Assembly: GCF_003289625.1 (NCBI RefSeq) | Contig: NZ_QMBN01000002.1 | Location: 206,600 to 270,599, forward strand | Reading direction: 5' to 3' | Origin: Microbacterium sp. SMR1 | GTDB taxonomy: Bacteria > Actinomycetota > Actinomycetes > Actinomycetales > Microbacteriaceae | DNA length: 64,000 bases | Shown here: piece after piece, positions 42,865-53,114 of the stretch | How positions within the stretch are numbered: the first letter of the stretch is position 1 | Layout of the letters: every line of letters begins with the position of its first letter | Notes under the pieces: generated by a model | What the model saw: the letters and a program-made list of their open reading frames with translations, nothing else | What the model was told of the DNA's origin: nothing | The model's database searches: none | Position numbers and translations under genes: made by a program

Positions 42865-43878
42865 TCAGAGCGCGCGGTTGCGAACCAGCTCGAGGGCGGC
42901 CTGCTCGTACCAGCTGCCCGCCGCGGGCCCACCGTTGCAGGTGCCATCGCTCTCTCCCGGGCGTTTGATCCAGAGCAGGGCGTCGAGTCCGGAGCCGTCC
43001 GTGCCGACGCTCGGCGGCGTCCCCAGACCCACGCCGCTCGGGTTGCACCACGTGCCCTGCCACCCGCGACCGTTTCGCGACGTGTCGATGACGTATCGCG
43101 GGGCGCCGCCCAGCAGTGCTCGCAGGCGCTCTGCGTACCGCTGCTCGTCGGCGGTCGGCGAGAAGTTCGACACGTTCGTCGAGAACCCGCGGCCGTCGAG
43201 GACGCCGGCATCCCGCAGCCGCTGCGCCATCGTCTCGGGCGGCACCCAGTTCGCGTTCCCCGCATCGATGTAAGCCGCGACGCCGGCCGCGGTGAGGGCA
43301 CGGACGGCGTCGCGGATCAGCGTCGCCCGGGGCCCCTGGCCCGCGCACTCGCCGAGCATCGACAGGGCGTCCGGCTCGACGATCACGGCGGATGCGGTGC
43401 CGCGCAGCGTCTGCGCGATGAGCCGTGCCCACTCCCCATAGCGTTCGACCGGCAGCCCGCCTTGCGAGTACGCGGAGCAGTCGCGGGCGGGGATCGCGTA
43501 CATGACGAACGTCGCCACCTTGTTCTGTGCGGCCGCCGCGGCGGTCTCCGCCCGCAGCACCTGCACGAGCTCGGCATCGCTGTACCACTCCCCGAGCCAG
43601 GTGGCGGTGGGCATGCGCGCGATCACGTCGAAGGCATCGGCCACCGCCGTGCGTCCCTGAACTCGCGCGTCCGACGCCGCTTGGGCCGCAGCCGAATGGG
43701 TCGGCAGCGCGGCTCCGCGCGCGAGTGGGTTCGGGCCGGAGGCCGGGGCCACCGCTGGTCCGGCGCCGCGGCGCGCCTCCTCGTGCGCGCTCGCGGGCGC
43801 CGCATGCGCGACTCCGGCAGCGAACGCGAGAGCGAGCACCGCCGCGAGCGCCGATGAGATCCGTGGAACGCTGCGCAT
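42865..43878 (-). CDS. Secreted glycoside hydrolase family 6 (cellulase-type)
   Basis: A 337-residue exported enzyme with an N-terminal signal peptide (LAAVLALAFAAGVAHA, cleavage near residue 26) and an Ala/Pro linker. GH6 features are IPARDCSAYSQGG (Asp about 133), VIVEPDAL (catalytic acid Asp about 170), IDAGNANWV, FSTNVSNF and DTSRNGRG. It hydrolyses beta-1,4-glucans. The length is short because no carbohydrate-binding module is attached. The ATG at 43878 follows AGGAGGTCGATC. It is probably monocistronic. Confidence 0.93.
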   Translation of the reverse strand: MRSVPRISSALAAVLALAFAAGVAHAAPASAHEEARRGAGPAVAPASGPNPLARGAALPTHSAAAQAASDARVQGRTAVADAFDVIARMPTATWLGEWYSDAELVQVLRAETAAAAAQNKVATFVMYAIPARDCSAYSQGGLPVERYGEWARLIAQTLRGTASAVIVEPDALSMLGECAGQGPRATLIRDAVRALTAAGVAAYIDAGNANWVPPETMAQRLRDAGVLDGRGFSTNVSNFSPTADEQRYAERLRALLGGAPRYVIDTSRNGRGWQGTWCNPSGVGLGTPPSVGTDGSGLDALLWIKRPGESDGTCNGGPAAGSWYEQAALELVRNRAL

Positions 43879-43930
43879 GATCGACCTCCTTGCAACGGTT
43901 CCCCGAGACTACCGGGATGCCGCGCGCTCG

Positions 43931-44671
43931 TCAGCGGCCTCGCGCGACCTCCGCCCGGATGATGTCGGCGAGCTCGCGCGGCCTGCTCCACATCGGCCAG
44001 TGGCCCGTGGGGAGGTCGACGAGGTCGACGTCCCGAAGCCGGGTGACCTCGGCGAACATGGGATGACCGCTGTCGGCCATCCGCATGACCTGCTCGCCGG
44101 AGATCGAGCAGCACACCAGGGTGGTCGGCACGGCGTAGCGGGCGCCATCGGTGAGGATCACTGGTTCCCGCACCACGGGTGCCGGTTCGGCGACCGCCCG
44201 AGCTCGGAACCGCGCCAGGACCTCGGGCTCGATGCCGTCGAGGCTCGCCTGCTGTGCGAGCTCGTCGAACGGCGGCAACGGCAGCTCCGAGAGGGCTTCC
44301 GGGAGTCCCGGAGCGAACGCGGCACCGCTCGCCATCGGGCCGGAATCCACCCACACCACGCGTCGGACGAGTTCCGGATATCGGTCGAGGAGAATGCTCA
44401 CCGGGCCGTTGGCGCCGCTGTGCGCGACGACGACGGCAGGATCGTCCGGCGACGCTCCGAGCTCGTCGAGCGTGTCGCGGATCGCGCCGACCTGATCCTC
44501 GAGCGTGCGCGTCGCGTGCTCGGGGTCGTCGGCGTCGAGGCCCGGCAGGGTGAGCGCTCGTGCACGCGCGTCGACGGGTGAGAGATGGGCGACGACATCG
44601 TCCCACGCCCAGGCACCCAACCAGTGGCCGGGAATGAGGACGAGCGGGGGAGGGGTGAGCTGATCGGTCAT
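43931..44671 (-). CDS. Alpha/beta hydrolase
   Basis: A 246-residue hydrolase with the oxyanion segment LVLIPGHWLGAWAWDDV, nucleophile elbow VAHSGANG (Ser in H-S-G), the acid residue region and a C-terminal His in PTGHWPMWSRP. It resembles esterases of the plant SABP2-like group. Substrate unknown. The start at 44671 is 73 bases from a divergent WYL regulator, which may control it. No signal peptide is present. Confidence 0.88.
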   Translation of the reverse strand: MTDQLTPPPLVLIPGHWLGAWAWDDVVAHLSPVDARARALTLPGLDADDPEHATRTLEDQVGAIRDTLDELGASPDDPAVVVAHSGANGPVSILLDRYPELVRRVVWVDSGPMASGAAFAPGLPEALSELPLPPFDELAQQASLDGIEPEVLARFRARAVAEPAPVVREPVILTDGARYAVPTTLVCCSISGEQVMRMADSGHPMFAEVTRLRDVDLVDLPTGHWPMWSRPRELADIIRAEVARGR

Positions 44672-44744
44672 AAGACCAGCATCCGCCGGGCGTTGGACAG
44701 CAGTGTGTCATCATTTCTGTCATGAATTCATCGGGGCGTCGACG

Positions 44745-45443
44745 ATGAAGCGCGCGGAGCGCCTGCACGCCCTCGCCGAGACGCTGCGGCGCAGCGGCTC
44801 GCGCGGTTTGTCGGCCGAGCGTCTGGCGCGTGAGTTCGAGGTGTCGGTCCGCACGGTCAAGCGCGACCTCGATGCGCTCGAACGCAGCGGTGCGCCGATC
44901 TGGTCGCGGCCCGGTCCGGGCGGCGGCTACGGCCTCGTCGCCGGGTCCTCGCTCCCGCCCGTCAGCCTGTCGCCCTCTCAGGCGGTGGCGCTGATGGCGG
45001 CTGTCGCCGCTGCGCCGGATGCGCCCTACGCCGACCTCGCGTCGGCCGCGGTGCGCAAGATCGTCGACGTGCTCGATCCCCGGACGCGGGAGCGCGCGGT
45101 CGACCTCGCCGGACGCGTGTGGGTCGACGGGGCGCCCGCGGCTTCGCGAGCCGTCCGCTCAGCGCTCGAGGAGGCGATGCTCGAGCAGCGCGTCGTCCGC
45201 ATCCGCTACACAGCCGAGAGCGGCGCCACCACCACGCGCGACGTCGAGCCGGTGCTGTTCGCGTCGAACGGCGGTCGGTGGTACCTCATCGGATGGTGTC
45301 GACTGCGCGACGCGATGCGGTGGTTCGCGGTCGATCGCGTCGAGCGGGCGCACGTCACGGCGGCGGGGTGCGAGGGCCACAGCGTCGCAGAGGTCGGGCA
45401 GCCGCCGGAGCACGCGCGACCGGTCGACGGGGCGCGGGCCTAG
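44745..45443 (+). CDS. HTH/WYL-domain transcriptional regulator
   Basis: A 232-residue regulator with an N-terminal DeoR-like winged helix (LSAERLAREFEVSVRTVKRD, LDALERSGAPIWSRPGPGGG) and a C-terminal WYL domain (GGRWYLIGWCRLRDAMRWFA with VDRVERAHV). WYL domains bind ligands, often nucleic acid or nucleotides. The MKRAER start at 44745 was chosen because it opens the conserved helix. It is divergent from the alpha/beta hydrolase; the gap contains repeated TGTCAT and an ATGAATTCAT palindrome that may be its site. Confidence 0.88.
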   Translation: MKRAERLHALAETLRRSGSRGLSAERLAREFEVSVRTVKRDLDALERSGAPIWSRPGPGGGYGLVAGSSLPPVSLSPSQAVALMAAVAAAPDAPYADLASAAVRKIVDVLDPRTRERAVDLAGRVWVDGAPAASRAVRSALEEAMLEQRVVRIRYTAESGATTTRDVEPVLFASNGGRWYLIGWCRLRDAMRWFAVDRVERAHVTAAGCEGHSVAEVGQPPEHARPVDGARA

Positions 45444-45449
45444 CGACGA

Positions 45450-47393
45450 TCAGCCGATGAGGCTCGGCTGCAGGTCGCGCAGCGTCCGGCCGTGCGTCAT
45501 CCGGGCCACGCCGATCGCGGCGAGGATGAGTGCTCCGGCCATCCACGTGAACAGCACCGCGAGGTCGAGGCTGACCCGGCTCAGGTCGCCCCCGTACATC
45601 CACTGCCGCATGCCGTCGACGACGTAACCCATCGGCAGAACGTGGTGCAGGGCGGCGAGCGGCGCCGGGAGCGTCTGCCAGGGGAAGGTCCCGCCCGCGG
45701 TGACGAGCTGCAGCACCATCAGCACGAGGCCGATGAACTGACCGACCGACCCCAGCCACACGTTGAGCGCGAGGATGATCGCGGCGTACGTGAACGACGC
45801 GGTGATCAGCATCCCGAGCGTGCCGACGGGGCTCGAGAAGTTGAACCCGAGCGCGATAGAGAGCACCCCGAAGAGGACGATCATGCCGATCCCGCCCAGC
45901 ATCGCGGGTGTCAGCCAGCCGGCGAGGGTCACGCGCAGGGGTGAGCGCAGCGCGGTCACGGCGCGGCGCGAGACCGGCTTGACGATGAGGAACAGGGCGT
46001 AGATGCCGATCCATCCGGCCAGGGCGGCGAAGAAGGGCGCCAGGCCGGCACCGTAGTCACCGGCCTTCGCGAGGTTGCCGGAGTCGACCGCCACCGGGTC
46101 GGCGATCGTCTGCGCCTGCTGGTCGCGCAGCTCGGGAGTAGAGACGGGCAGCTGGGCCACGCCGGAGCTCAGCCCGTCGCGCAGGGTGACGAGCCCGCCG
46201 TCGAGCGTCCCGAGTCCCGAGGCGAGCTGACGGGCGCCCTCGTCGAGCTGAGCGGCGCCGGTCGCGGCCTCGTCCGTCGCCGACGCGAGCTGGCCGGCAC
46301 CCGACGACACGGATGCCGCACCGTCGGCGGCCTGCGCAGCACCGGTGGCGAGCTGTGCGGCGCCCGAGCTGACCTGGGCCGCCCCCGCGGCGAGGCGGTC
46401 GATCTGACCCGTCGCCTCGTCGACGCGCGTCGCGCCCGACTGCAGACGGTCGCCGATGGGATCGAGGCGGGCGAGGACCTCCGCGATCTGCGTCTGATCG
46501 AGACCTCCGTCGGCGAGCAGCGCGGCGATGTCTGTGCGCACCTGCGGCAGCTGACCCGCCGCATCGTCGACGGCTGCGCGAACGCGGTCGGCGTAGCCCG
46601 CGAGCTCGGCCGTGCCGTCGGAAACCTGGGCTGCGCCGGACGCCAGGTCTGACGAGCCCTGAGCCAGCGTGCGGGTGCCGTCGGCGAGCTGCGACGCGCC
46701 GCCGGCGAGCTGGTTCGCACCGTCGCGCAGCTGCACGGCACCGCTCGACAGCCGCCCGGTTCCGTCGGCGAGCTGGTTGGCGCCGTCGAGCGCCTGACCT
46801 GCCCCGTCGACGAGCTGGTTCGCCCCGTCGGTGGCGTTCTGCAACTGCACGCGGATGTCGGCGATGCCCGTGAGCAGCCGCGATGCCGCCTCCCGTCCGA
46901 CGAGTTCGGCGACGGAGGAGCGGATCCGCTCGACCGCCTGCGAGCCGATCGACGAAGCGAGGTAGTTGTTCGCGTCATTGGTGGCGAGCACGAGCGTCGC
47001 CTGGCGGGGCTCGTCGCCTGCGGCGCTGGTCAGGGCGAGCGAGAAGTCCTCGGGGATGGTCACCGAGAAGTCGACATCGCCGGTACGCAGCGCCTCCTGA
47101 GCCTCGGCGGCGGTCATGTCCTTCCAGCCGAAGGCCCGGCCCTCGACGAGCTTGTCGGTGACGTCGGACCCGTAGTTGACCGTGCCGTTGCCGTCGCTCT
47201 TGGGCGCCCCCGAGTCGAGATCGACGAGCGCTACCGGGATGTCGGCGAACTTCCCGTACGGGTCCTGGTTGGCCCACAGGTACAGGCCGCCGTAGAGGAC
47301 GGGGACGAGCATGAGCGCGATGAGCGCGACCACCGACATCCGGGTGGCCGTCAGCCGTCGCAGTTCGGCGGTGATGAGGGCGGGGATCTTCAT
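45450..47393 (-). CDS. YhgE/Pip-type membrane protein with coiled-coil repeats
   Basis: A 647-residue ABC-2-like membrane protein. One N-terminal helix (RMSVVALIALMLVPVLYGGL) is followed by a large outer domain. The outer part contains tandem heptad-like repeats of the type GANQLADGTGRLSSGA repeated from about 190 to 400. Four or five C-terminal helices follow. The ATG at 47393 overlaps the upstream gene by four bases. Similar proteins serve as phage receptors (Pip) or as type VII-linked and MmpL-like export components. Substrate unknown. It shares an operon with an ATPase-like protein and a TetR repressor. Confidence 0.87.
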   Translation of the reverse strand: MKIPALITAELRRLTATRMSVVALIALMLVPVLYGGLYLWANQDPYGKFADIPVALVDLDSGAPKSDGNGTVNYGSDVTDKLVEGRAFGWKDMTAAEAQEALRTGDVDFSVTIPEDFSLALTSAAGDEPRQATLVLATNDANNYLASSIGSQAVERIRSSVAELVGREAASRLLTGIADIRVQLQNATDGANQLVDGAGQALDGANQLADGTGRLSSGAVQLRDGANQLAGGASQLADGTRTLAQGSSDLASGAAQVSDGTAELAGYADRVRAAVDDAAGQLPQVRTDIAALLADGGLDQTQIAEVLARLDPIGDRLQSGATRVDEATGQIDRLAAGAAQVSSGAAQLATGAAQAADGAASVSSGAGQLASATDEAATGAAQLDEGARQLASGLGTLDGGLVTLRDGLSSGVAQLPVSTPELRDQQAQTIADPVAVDSGNLAKAGDYGAGLAPFFAALAGWIGIYALFLIVKPVSRRAVTALRSPLRVTLAGWLTPAMLGGIGMIVLFGVLSIALGFNFSSPVGTLGMLITASFTYAAIILALNVWLGSVGQFIGLVLMVLQLVTAGGTFPWQTLPAPLAALHHVLPMGYVVDGMRQWMYGGDLSRVSLDLAVLFTWMAGALILAAIGVARMTHGRTLRDLQPSLIG

Positions 47394-48055
47394 CGGGAGG
47401 CCTTCGGACGGGTGCCGCGCAGCCGGATGCCGCTGGGCACCAGGCGTCGATGCGGCGCGAGGGGATCGGTTTCGGTGAGGAGCGTCGCAGCGGCCTGGCC
47501 GGCGATCACGAGCACCGCGAGGCCGCGTCCCGCGAACTCCCGGGCGAGGGTCCACCAGTCGTGCGGATCGCCGCCGTGGCGGTCGGGGGAGACGAGCACG
47601 ATGCCCTCGACGCCCGGCCGCAGGACCGCCAGCTCGAGCAGCATCCGGATGCGGTCGGTCGCGGGCACGTCCCCGATGGGGACGCGCGAGTACGAGCGCA
47701 GATCGTGCTCGTCGAGCCACCGCCGCGCGGAGATCGGGTCGGCGAGGCGGCCCGCGAACATCAGCTCCTCGCTGACGACGCCGACCGTGGAGATGTTCGG
47801 GGGCGGGTCGCTCACGTCCGGCGCATCGATCAGTGCGGTCTTGTGCCGCAGCGTGCGCGAGGCGCGGGCGCCGTCGAGCAGGACGGTGCCGCCGTCGGGC
47901 CGCATCCGTCCGCTCGCGATGAGGCCCAGGACGGTCGGGCGCTGCTCCGTCTCGGCGATCGCGAGGGTGGCACGGCCGGTGCGGAACGACAGGGTCGTGG
48001 GCGGCAGAGCGAGGTCTTTTCGGCCCTTCGCCACGGCACGCAGCTCGACGCGCAT
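47390..48055 (-). CDS. ABC ATPase-like protein with a degenerate P-loop
   Basis: A 221-residue protein with the outline of an ABC nucleotide-binding domain (TTLSFRTGRATLAIAETEQR, RPDGGTVLLDG, LLELAVLRPGVEGIVLVSPD). The Walker A position reads AETEQRPT instead of GxxGxGKST, so the lysine and glycines needed to hold ATP are missing. The Walker B-like segment GIVLVSPD has Ser-Pro-Asp instead of Asp-Glu. It probably does not hydrolyse ATP and may be a structural or regulatory partner of the YhgE-like protein, whose gene it overlaps. The ATG at 48055 overlaps the tetR stop by one base. Confidence 0.78.
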   Translation of the reverse strand: MRVELRAVAKGRKDLALPPTTLSFRTGRATLAIAETEQRPTVLGLIASGRMRPDGGTVLLDGARASRTLRHKTALIDAPDVSDPPPNISTVGVVSEELMFAGRLADPISARRWLDEHDLRSYSRVPIGDVPATDRIRMLLELAVLRPGVEGIVLVSPDRHGGDPHDWWTLAREFAGRGLAVLVIAGQAAATLLTETDPLAPHRRLVPSGIRLRGTRPKASR

Positions 48056-48693
48056 CAGGAGACCGCCCCCACGACATCGGGGTGCGAGTCGATGAGTGCG
48101 GCGGCGTCGCGCCACGAGAGTCCCGCGATCGAGAGGACCGCGCGCACGACGAGCGACCGTGCCTCGGGTGAGGACGCGTCGAGCCGGACGATGACGGTGC
48201 GCGCGGTCTCCTCGATGAGACGAGCGAGGGTCGGTGCGGCGACATCCGTCCGCAGCGCGCCCTCGTCCTGCCCGCGGCGCACCAGGTTCATCAGCGCGCG
48301 GCGAAGCGGGGCGAGGGCGGCGGCGGAGTCTTCGACGTGCCGCTCATCGAGGGCGACGGCGGCGGCCACCTGCACGTGGGATGCCTCGCCCCAGAGCCGA
48401 CCGGTCAGGCGGGCCAGCGCGACCGGAACCGGCTCGGTGTCGAGTCGCAGCTCGGGGTCTGTGGCGATGGCGTTGAAACGCTGGGCGCCCGACGCGACGA
48501 GCTCGCGCACGAGCGCGTCACGGTCGTCGAAGTGACCGTAGAGGGCGCGGCGGCTGAGCCCGGCGGCGCGGGCGATCGCGTCGACGGACGCGCTCGGGTC
48601 GAGCGCGAGCGTGCGCGCGGCGGCGGAGAGCAGGCCGGCGCGATTGGCGGCGGCATCCTTCCGCGGACGACGGGGGGAGACGGTGTCGGTCAC
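48055..48693 (-). CDS. TetR-family repressor of the YhgE operon
   Basis: A 212-residue TetR protein with HTH ASVDAIARAAGLSRRALYGHFD and a helical effector domain. The GTG at 48693 was chosen because an upstream ATG at 48720 lies inside the perfect operator palindrome at 48708-48731. The operator is directly upstream, so autoregulation of the whole three-gene operon (tetR, ATPase-like, YhgE-like) is expected. Ligand unknown; membrane-active compounds are the usual inducers of such systems, which is inference. Confidence 0.86.
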   Translation of the reverse strand: MTDTVSPRRPRKDAAANRAGLLSAAARTLALDPSASVDAIARAAGLSRRALYGHFDDRDALVRELVASGAQRFNAIATDPELRLDTEPVPVALARLTGRLWGEASHVQVAAAVALDERHVEDSAAALAPLRRALMNLVRRGQDEGALRTDVAAPTLARLIEETARTVIVRLDASSPEARSLVVRAVLSIAGLSWRDAAALIDSHPDVVGAVS

Positions 48694-48707
48694 CCGTCGA
48701 TGATACG

Positions 48708-48731
48708 AACTTGCACACACATGTGCAAGTT
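48708..48731. promoter_or_regulatory. Perfect 24-bp TetR operator palindrome
   Basis: Arms AACTTGCACA and TGTGCAAGTT are perfectly complementary with a CACA spacer. The palindrome lies 15 bases upstream of the tetR start and 21 bases before the end of argG. The symmetry and position strongly suggest the operator of the YhgE operon repressor. Confidence 0.85.
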
Positions 48732-48751
48732 AGAAGAACGCGTGCTGCGGG

Positions 48752-50209
<1,458 letters not shown>

Positions 50210-51052
50210 TCAGTCCTTCGTGACGGGGACGACCAGGCCGCCCCAGGTCTCGTTCTCGAAGTCGGCGACCTCCGACGAGGTCAGCAGGTCGTAGAGCGCG
50301 ACGATGCGGGGGTCGTCCTTCAGGTCGGGACGCGTCGCGAGCACGTTGTAGTACGGGCTGCCCTCGCCCTCGGTGAGGATCGCCTCGTCGGCGGTGAGAC
50401 CCGCCGGAAGCGCGAAGCTGATCGTGACGAAGGCGGCGTCGACGTCGGGCACGGCCTGCGGCAGCGTCGCGTTCTCGATCTCCTGGAACCGGAAGTCGCG
50501 CGGGTTGTCGGTGATCCCGGTGAGGTCGGCGACGTCGTCGGAGACCTCGATCAGGCCCTCCTGCGCGAGGAGCTTGAGCGCGCGCCCCTCGTTCGTCGGG
50601 TCGTTCGGAATGGCGATCGTCGCGCCGTCCTTCAGGTCGTCGAGGCTGTCGACCTTGCTCGAGTAGAACGCGGCCGAGGGCAGGTACGCCTCGCCGACGC
50701 TGATGAGATCCGACCCGGTGTTGGTGTTGAAGTTCTCGAGGAAGGTCGAGTTCTGGAACAGGTTCGCGTCGATCGAGCCGTCGACGAGCGCGGTGTTGGG
50801 CGTGTTGTAGTCGGTGAAGGGCACGAACTCGATCGTGAGTCCGAGCTCGGCCGCGCCGTTCTCGGCGATGTGGTTCAGGATGTCGCCGGCGGGCGTCTGC
50901 AGCGCGCCGACCTTGAGCGTGCCGAGACCGTCGCCGTCGGCGCTGCCCGACTCGGATGCCGGCGAGCCGGCGCATCCGGCGAGCAGGAGGGCCGCCGAGG
51001 CTACGGCGGCGATGAGGAGCGGGGTGCGGGCGGTGCGGGCCGTGCGGGACAT
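50210..51052 (-). CDS. metQ: Methionine ABC transporter substrate-binding lipoprotein MetQ
   Basis: A 280-residue NlpA/MetQ lipoprotein. The signal peptide ends at a lipobox LLAGC (Cys 27). The mature part has the family segments KVGALQTPAGDILNHI, DANLFQNSTFLENFN, IAIPNDPTNEGRALKLL and AAFVTISFALPAGL. It captures methionine outside the membrane for MetI/MetN. It is the third gene of metN-metI-metQ and has GAGAGGAACCCTTC upstream. The second-site residues look intact. Confidence 0.94.
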   Translation of the reverse strand: MSRTARTARTPLLIAAVASAALLLAGCAGSPASESGSADGDGLGTLKVGALQTPAGDILNHIAENGAAELGLTIEFVPFTDYNTPNTALVDGSIDANLFQNSTFLENFNTNTGSDLISVGEAYLPSAAFYSSKVDSLDDLKDGATIAIPNDPTNEGRALKLLAQEGLIEVSDDVADLTGITDNPRDFRFQEIENATLPQAVPDVDAAFVTISFALPAGLTADEAILTEGEGSPYYNVLATRPDLKDDPRIVALYDLLTSSEVADFENETWGGLVVPVTKD

Positions 51053-51114
51053 GAAGGGTTCCTCTCGGGATGACGGTGCGGGCGGTGCGTGGCTGGAGGG
51101 GGGGTGCGGGGGCG

Positions 51115-51858
51115 TCAGGCTGTGCCGCGGGCGTCGGCCCGCTGCATCCGTGCGCTCGGGGCGGCGGTGCGGCCGCGGGGCGAGCGGCGGGCGAGGCGCC
51201 GGGCGCCCCAGCTCGCCAGGCCCTGCAGCACCATGACGATCGCGAAGATCACGACGATGACGCTGACGATGTGGATCCAGCTGTACTGCTGGTAGCCGTA
51301 GCGGATCGCGACGTCTCCGAGACCGCCACCGGCGACGGTGCCCACCATCGCCGAGAAGTTGATGATCGAGGTGACGGTCGTCGAGAGGCCGAGCAGCATC
51401 GCGGGCGCGGCCTCGGGCAGCAGCACCTTCGTCACGAGCTGCCAGCGGCTCGCGCCCAGCGATGCGGCGACCTCGAGCAGGCCGTCATCGACTTCCTTGA
51501 TCGCGATCTCGACCATGCGGGCGAAGAACGGAATGGCCACGACCGACAGGGGCACGATCGCCGCGGTCGGACCGATGAAGGTGCCGACGATGAGCCGGGT
51601 GAAGGGGATCAGCGCGACCATCAGGATGATGAACGGCACCGACCGGCCGAGGTTGACGATGAAGTCGAGCACGCGGTTGATGACGATGCCGACGCGGCGC
51701 GAGCCGAAGGGGGTCGCGAGGAAGCGCCCCTGCTCGGTGCCGACGAGCACCACGCCGAGCGGCAGGCCGACGACGATCGTCGCCAGCAGCGCGACGCCCA
51801 CCATGTAGAGCGTCTGGCCGGTGGCGACCAGCAGCAGATTGAGCAGTTGCTCGTTCAC
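51115..51858 (-). CDS. metI: Methionine ABC transporter permease MetI
   Basis: A 247-residue permease with five helices and the EAA-type coupling loop (EVAASLGASRWQLVTKVLLP). Segments such as LNLLLVATGQTLYMVGVALL and NFSAMVGTVAGGGLGDVAIR are typical of MetI. The GTG at 51858 overlaps the metN stop by four bases (GTGA). The C-terminal 30 residues are Arg-rich and not conserved. Confidence 0.94.
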   Translation of the reverse strand: MNEQLLNLLLVATGQTLYMVGVALLATIVVGLPLGVVLVGTEQGRFLATPFGSRRVGIVINRVLDFIVNLGRSVPFIILMVALIPFTRLIVGTFIGPTAAIVPLSVVAIPFFARMVEIAIKEVDDGLLEVAASLGASRWQLVTKVLLPEAAPAMLLGLSTTVTSIINFSAMVGTVAGGGLGDVAIRYGYQQYSWIHIVSVIVVIFAIVMVLQGLASWGARRLARRSPRGRTAAPSARMQRADARGTA

Positions 51859-52841
51859 GCGGCATCCCCTCCCTGCAGGACGTCGACGATGAGGCCCTGG
51901 CCGCGCAGGTCGGCGATGACGGCGGATGCCGCGGCCGCGGGCACCTCGAGACGGGTGCGGCCGGCCTGCGTGCCGGCGATCTGCTCGACGAGGGCGCCGA
52001 GCAGCGACACGTCGACGTCGTGGTCGCGGGCGATCCGCGCGATGACGGGACGGTCGGCCGTGCCGCCGGCGAACGTGATGTCGATGACCGTCGCGCTCGG
52101 GTCGGCTCCCGCGGGGATCGGCCCCAGCGGGAAGAGCTGCGAGGTCAGGCGCGAGCCCGGGGTGCGGATGACGTCGGTCAGGCGACCGCTCTCGACGACG
52201 CGGCCGTGCTCGATGAGCGCCGCCGAGTGGCACGTCGACTTCACGACATCCATCTCGTGCGTGATGAGGAGCACGGTGAGTCCGAGCTCGGCGTTGATGC
52301 GCCGGTAGAGGTCGAGGATCGAGGTCGTGGTCTCGGGGTCGAGGGCACTCGTCGCCTCGTCGGAGAGCAGCACGCTCGGGCCGCTCGCGAGGGCGCGGGC
52401 GATGCCGACGCGCTGCTGCTGCCCGCCCGACAGCTCGTGCACGGCGGCGTCTCCCCGATGACCGAGGCCGACGAGGTCGAGCATCTCCTGCGCGCGGTCG
52501 CGCCGCCGGGCCCGGGGGCTGCCGTCGAGCTCGAGGGCGAGCTCGACGTTGCCGCGCACCGAGCGGCTGCCGAGGAGGTTGAACCGCTGGAACACCATCC
52601 CGATGCGACGGCGTGCCGCGCGCAGGCTGTTCGCGTCGAGGGCGGTCAGATCCACCCCGTCGACGACCACTCGGCCTGTATCCGGCCGCTCGATGAGGTT
52701 GACCATGCGGGCGAGGGTGCTCTTGCCGGCGCCGGACTGGCCGACGATGCCGTAGATCTCCCCGGAAGGGATCTGCAGCGAGACGTCGTCGACGGCGGTC
52801 AATCCGCCGTACGTCTTCGATACGTGCTCGAGCGCGATCAC
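51855..52841 (-). CDS. metN: Methionine ABC transporter ATPase MetN
   Basis: A 328-residue ATPase with Walker A GQSGAGKSTL, Q-loop FQRFNLLGS, signature LSGGQQQRVGIAR, Walker B VLLSDEATSALDP and H-loop ITHEMDVV. The C-terminal NIL (ACT-like) domain follows (TVIDITFAGGTADRPVIARI), which binds methionine and causes trans-inhibition. The GTG at 52841 begins the conserved IALEHVSKTYGG; a longer frame upstream has arginine-rich shadow sequence. First gene of metNIQ, probably with argG downstream. Confidence 0.94.
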   Translation of the reverse strand: MIALEHVSKTYGGLTAVDDVSLQIPSGEIYGIVGQSGAGKSTLARMVNLIERPDTGRVVVDGVDLTALDANSLRAARRRIGMVFQRFNLLGSRSVRGNVELALELDGSPRARRRDRAQEMLDLVGLGHRGDAAVHELSGGQQQRVGIARALASGPSVLLSDEATSALDPETTTSILDLYRRINAELGLTVLLITHEMDVVKSTCHSAALIEHGRVVESGRLTDVIRTPGSRLTSQLFPLGPIPAGADPSATVIDITFAGGTADRPVIARIARDHDVDVSLLGALVEQIAGTQAGRTRLEVPAAAASAVIADLRGQGLIVDVLQGGDAA

Positions 52842-52956
52842 GGTCGGGCCTTTCGGAGGTCTGCGCCGTCGGGTCGCCGGCGTAACCCCGAGTTTCCCGT
52901 CCTTCACGCGTCGCACCGAATTCCCGTTACCCCAGATGTCGCCGTCACTTGCCGAC

Positions 52957-53031
52957 GCGCGAGCGCGCACCGTCGCCGCGAGCGCGTACCCCGCACGGTG
53001 CGTTTTGGCCGAGAGGGTGCGTTCTCGGCGG
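52957..53031. repeat. 75-bp intergenic repeat with two hairpins, copy 1
   Basis: About 90 % identical to 55283-55357. It contains an inverted pair CGCACCGT/ACGGTGCG followed by TTTT and a second hairpin GCCGAGA/TCTCGGC with a GGGTGCGT loop. Three GGTGCGTT-like words occur in it. It lies between the divergent metN and MFS genes. Repetition in two unrelated gaps suggests a REP-like or mobile non-coding element. Confidence 0.75.
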
Positions 53032-53114
53032 ATGCCACGCGCGGCGGCCGGACGGTCGGATGCCGCGGACGTTCGGTCGGGCGCCGATTCGGCCGAGCCG
53101 GGAGCATCGGAAGC

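Noticed and set aside
52842..52956. Riboswitch (SAM or cobalamin type) upstream of metN
   Set aside because: Some words (GGGAATTCGGTG, GGTAAC) recall cobalamin elements, but the full conserved core and pairing pattern could not be found.
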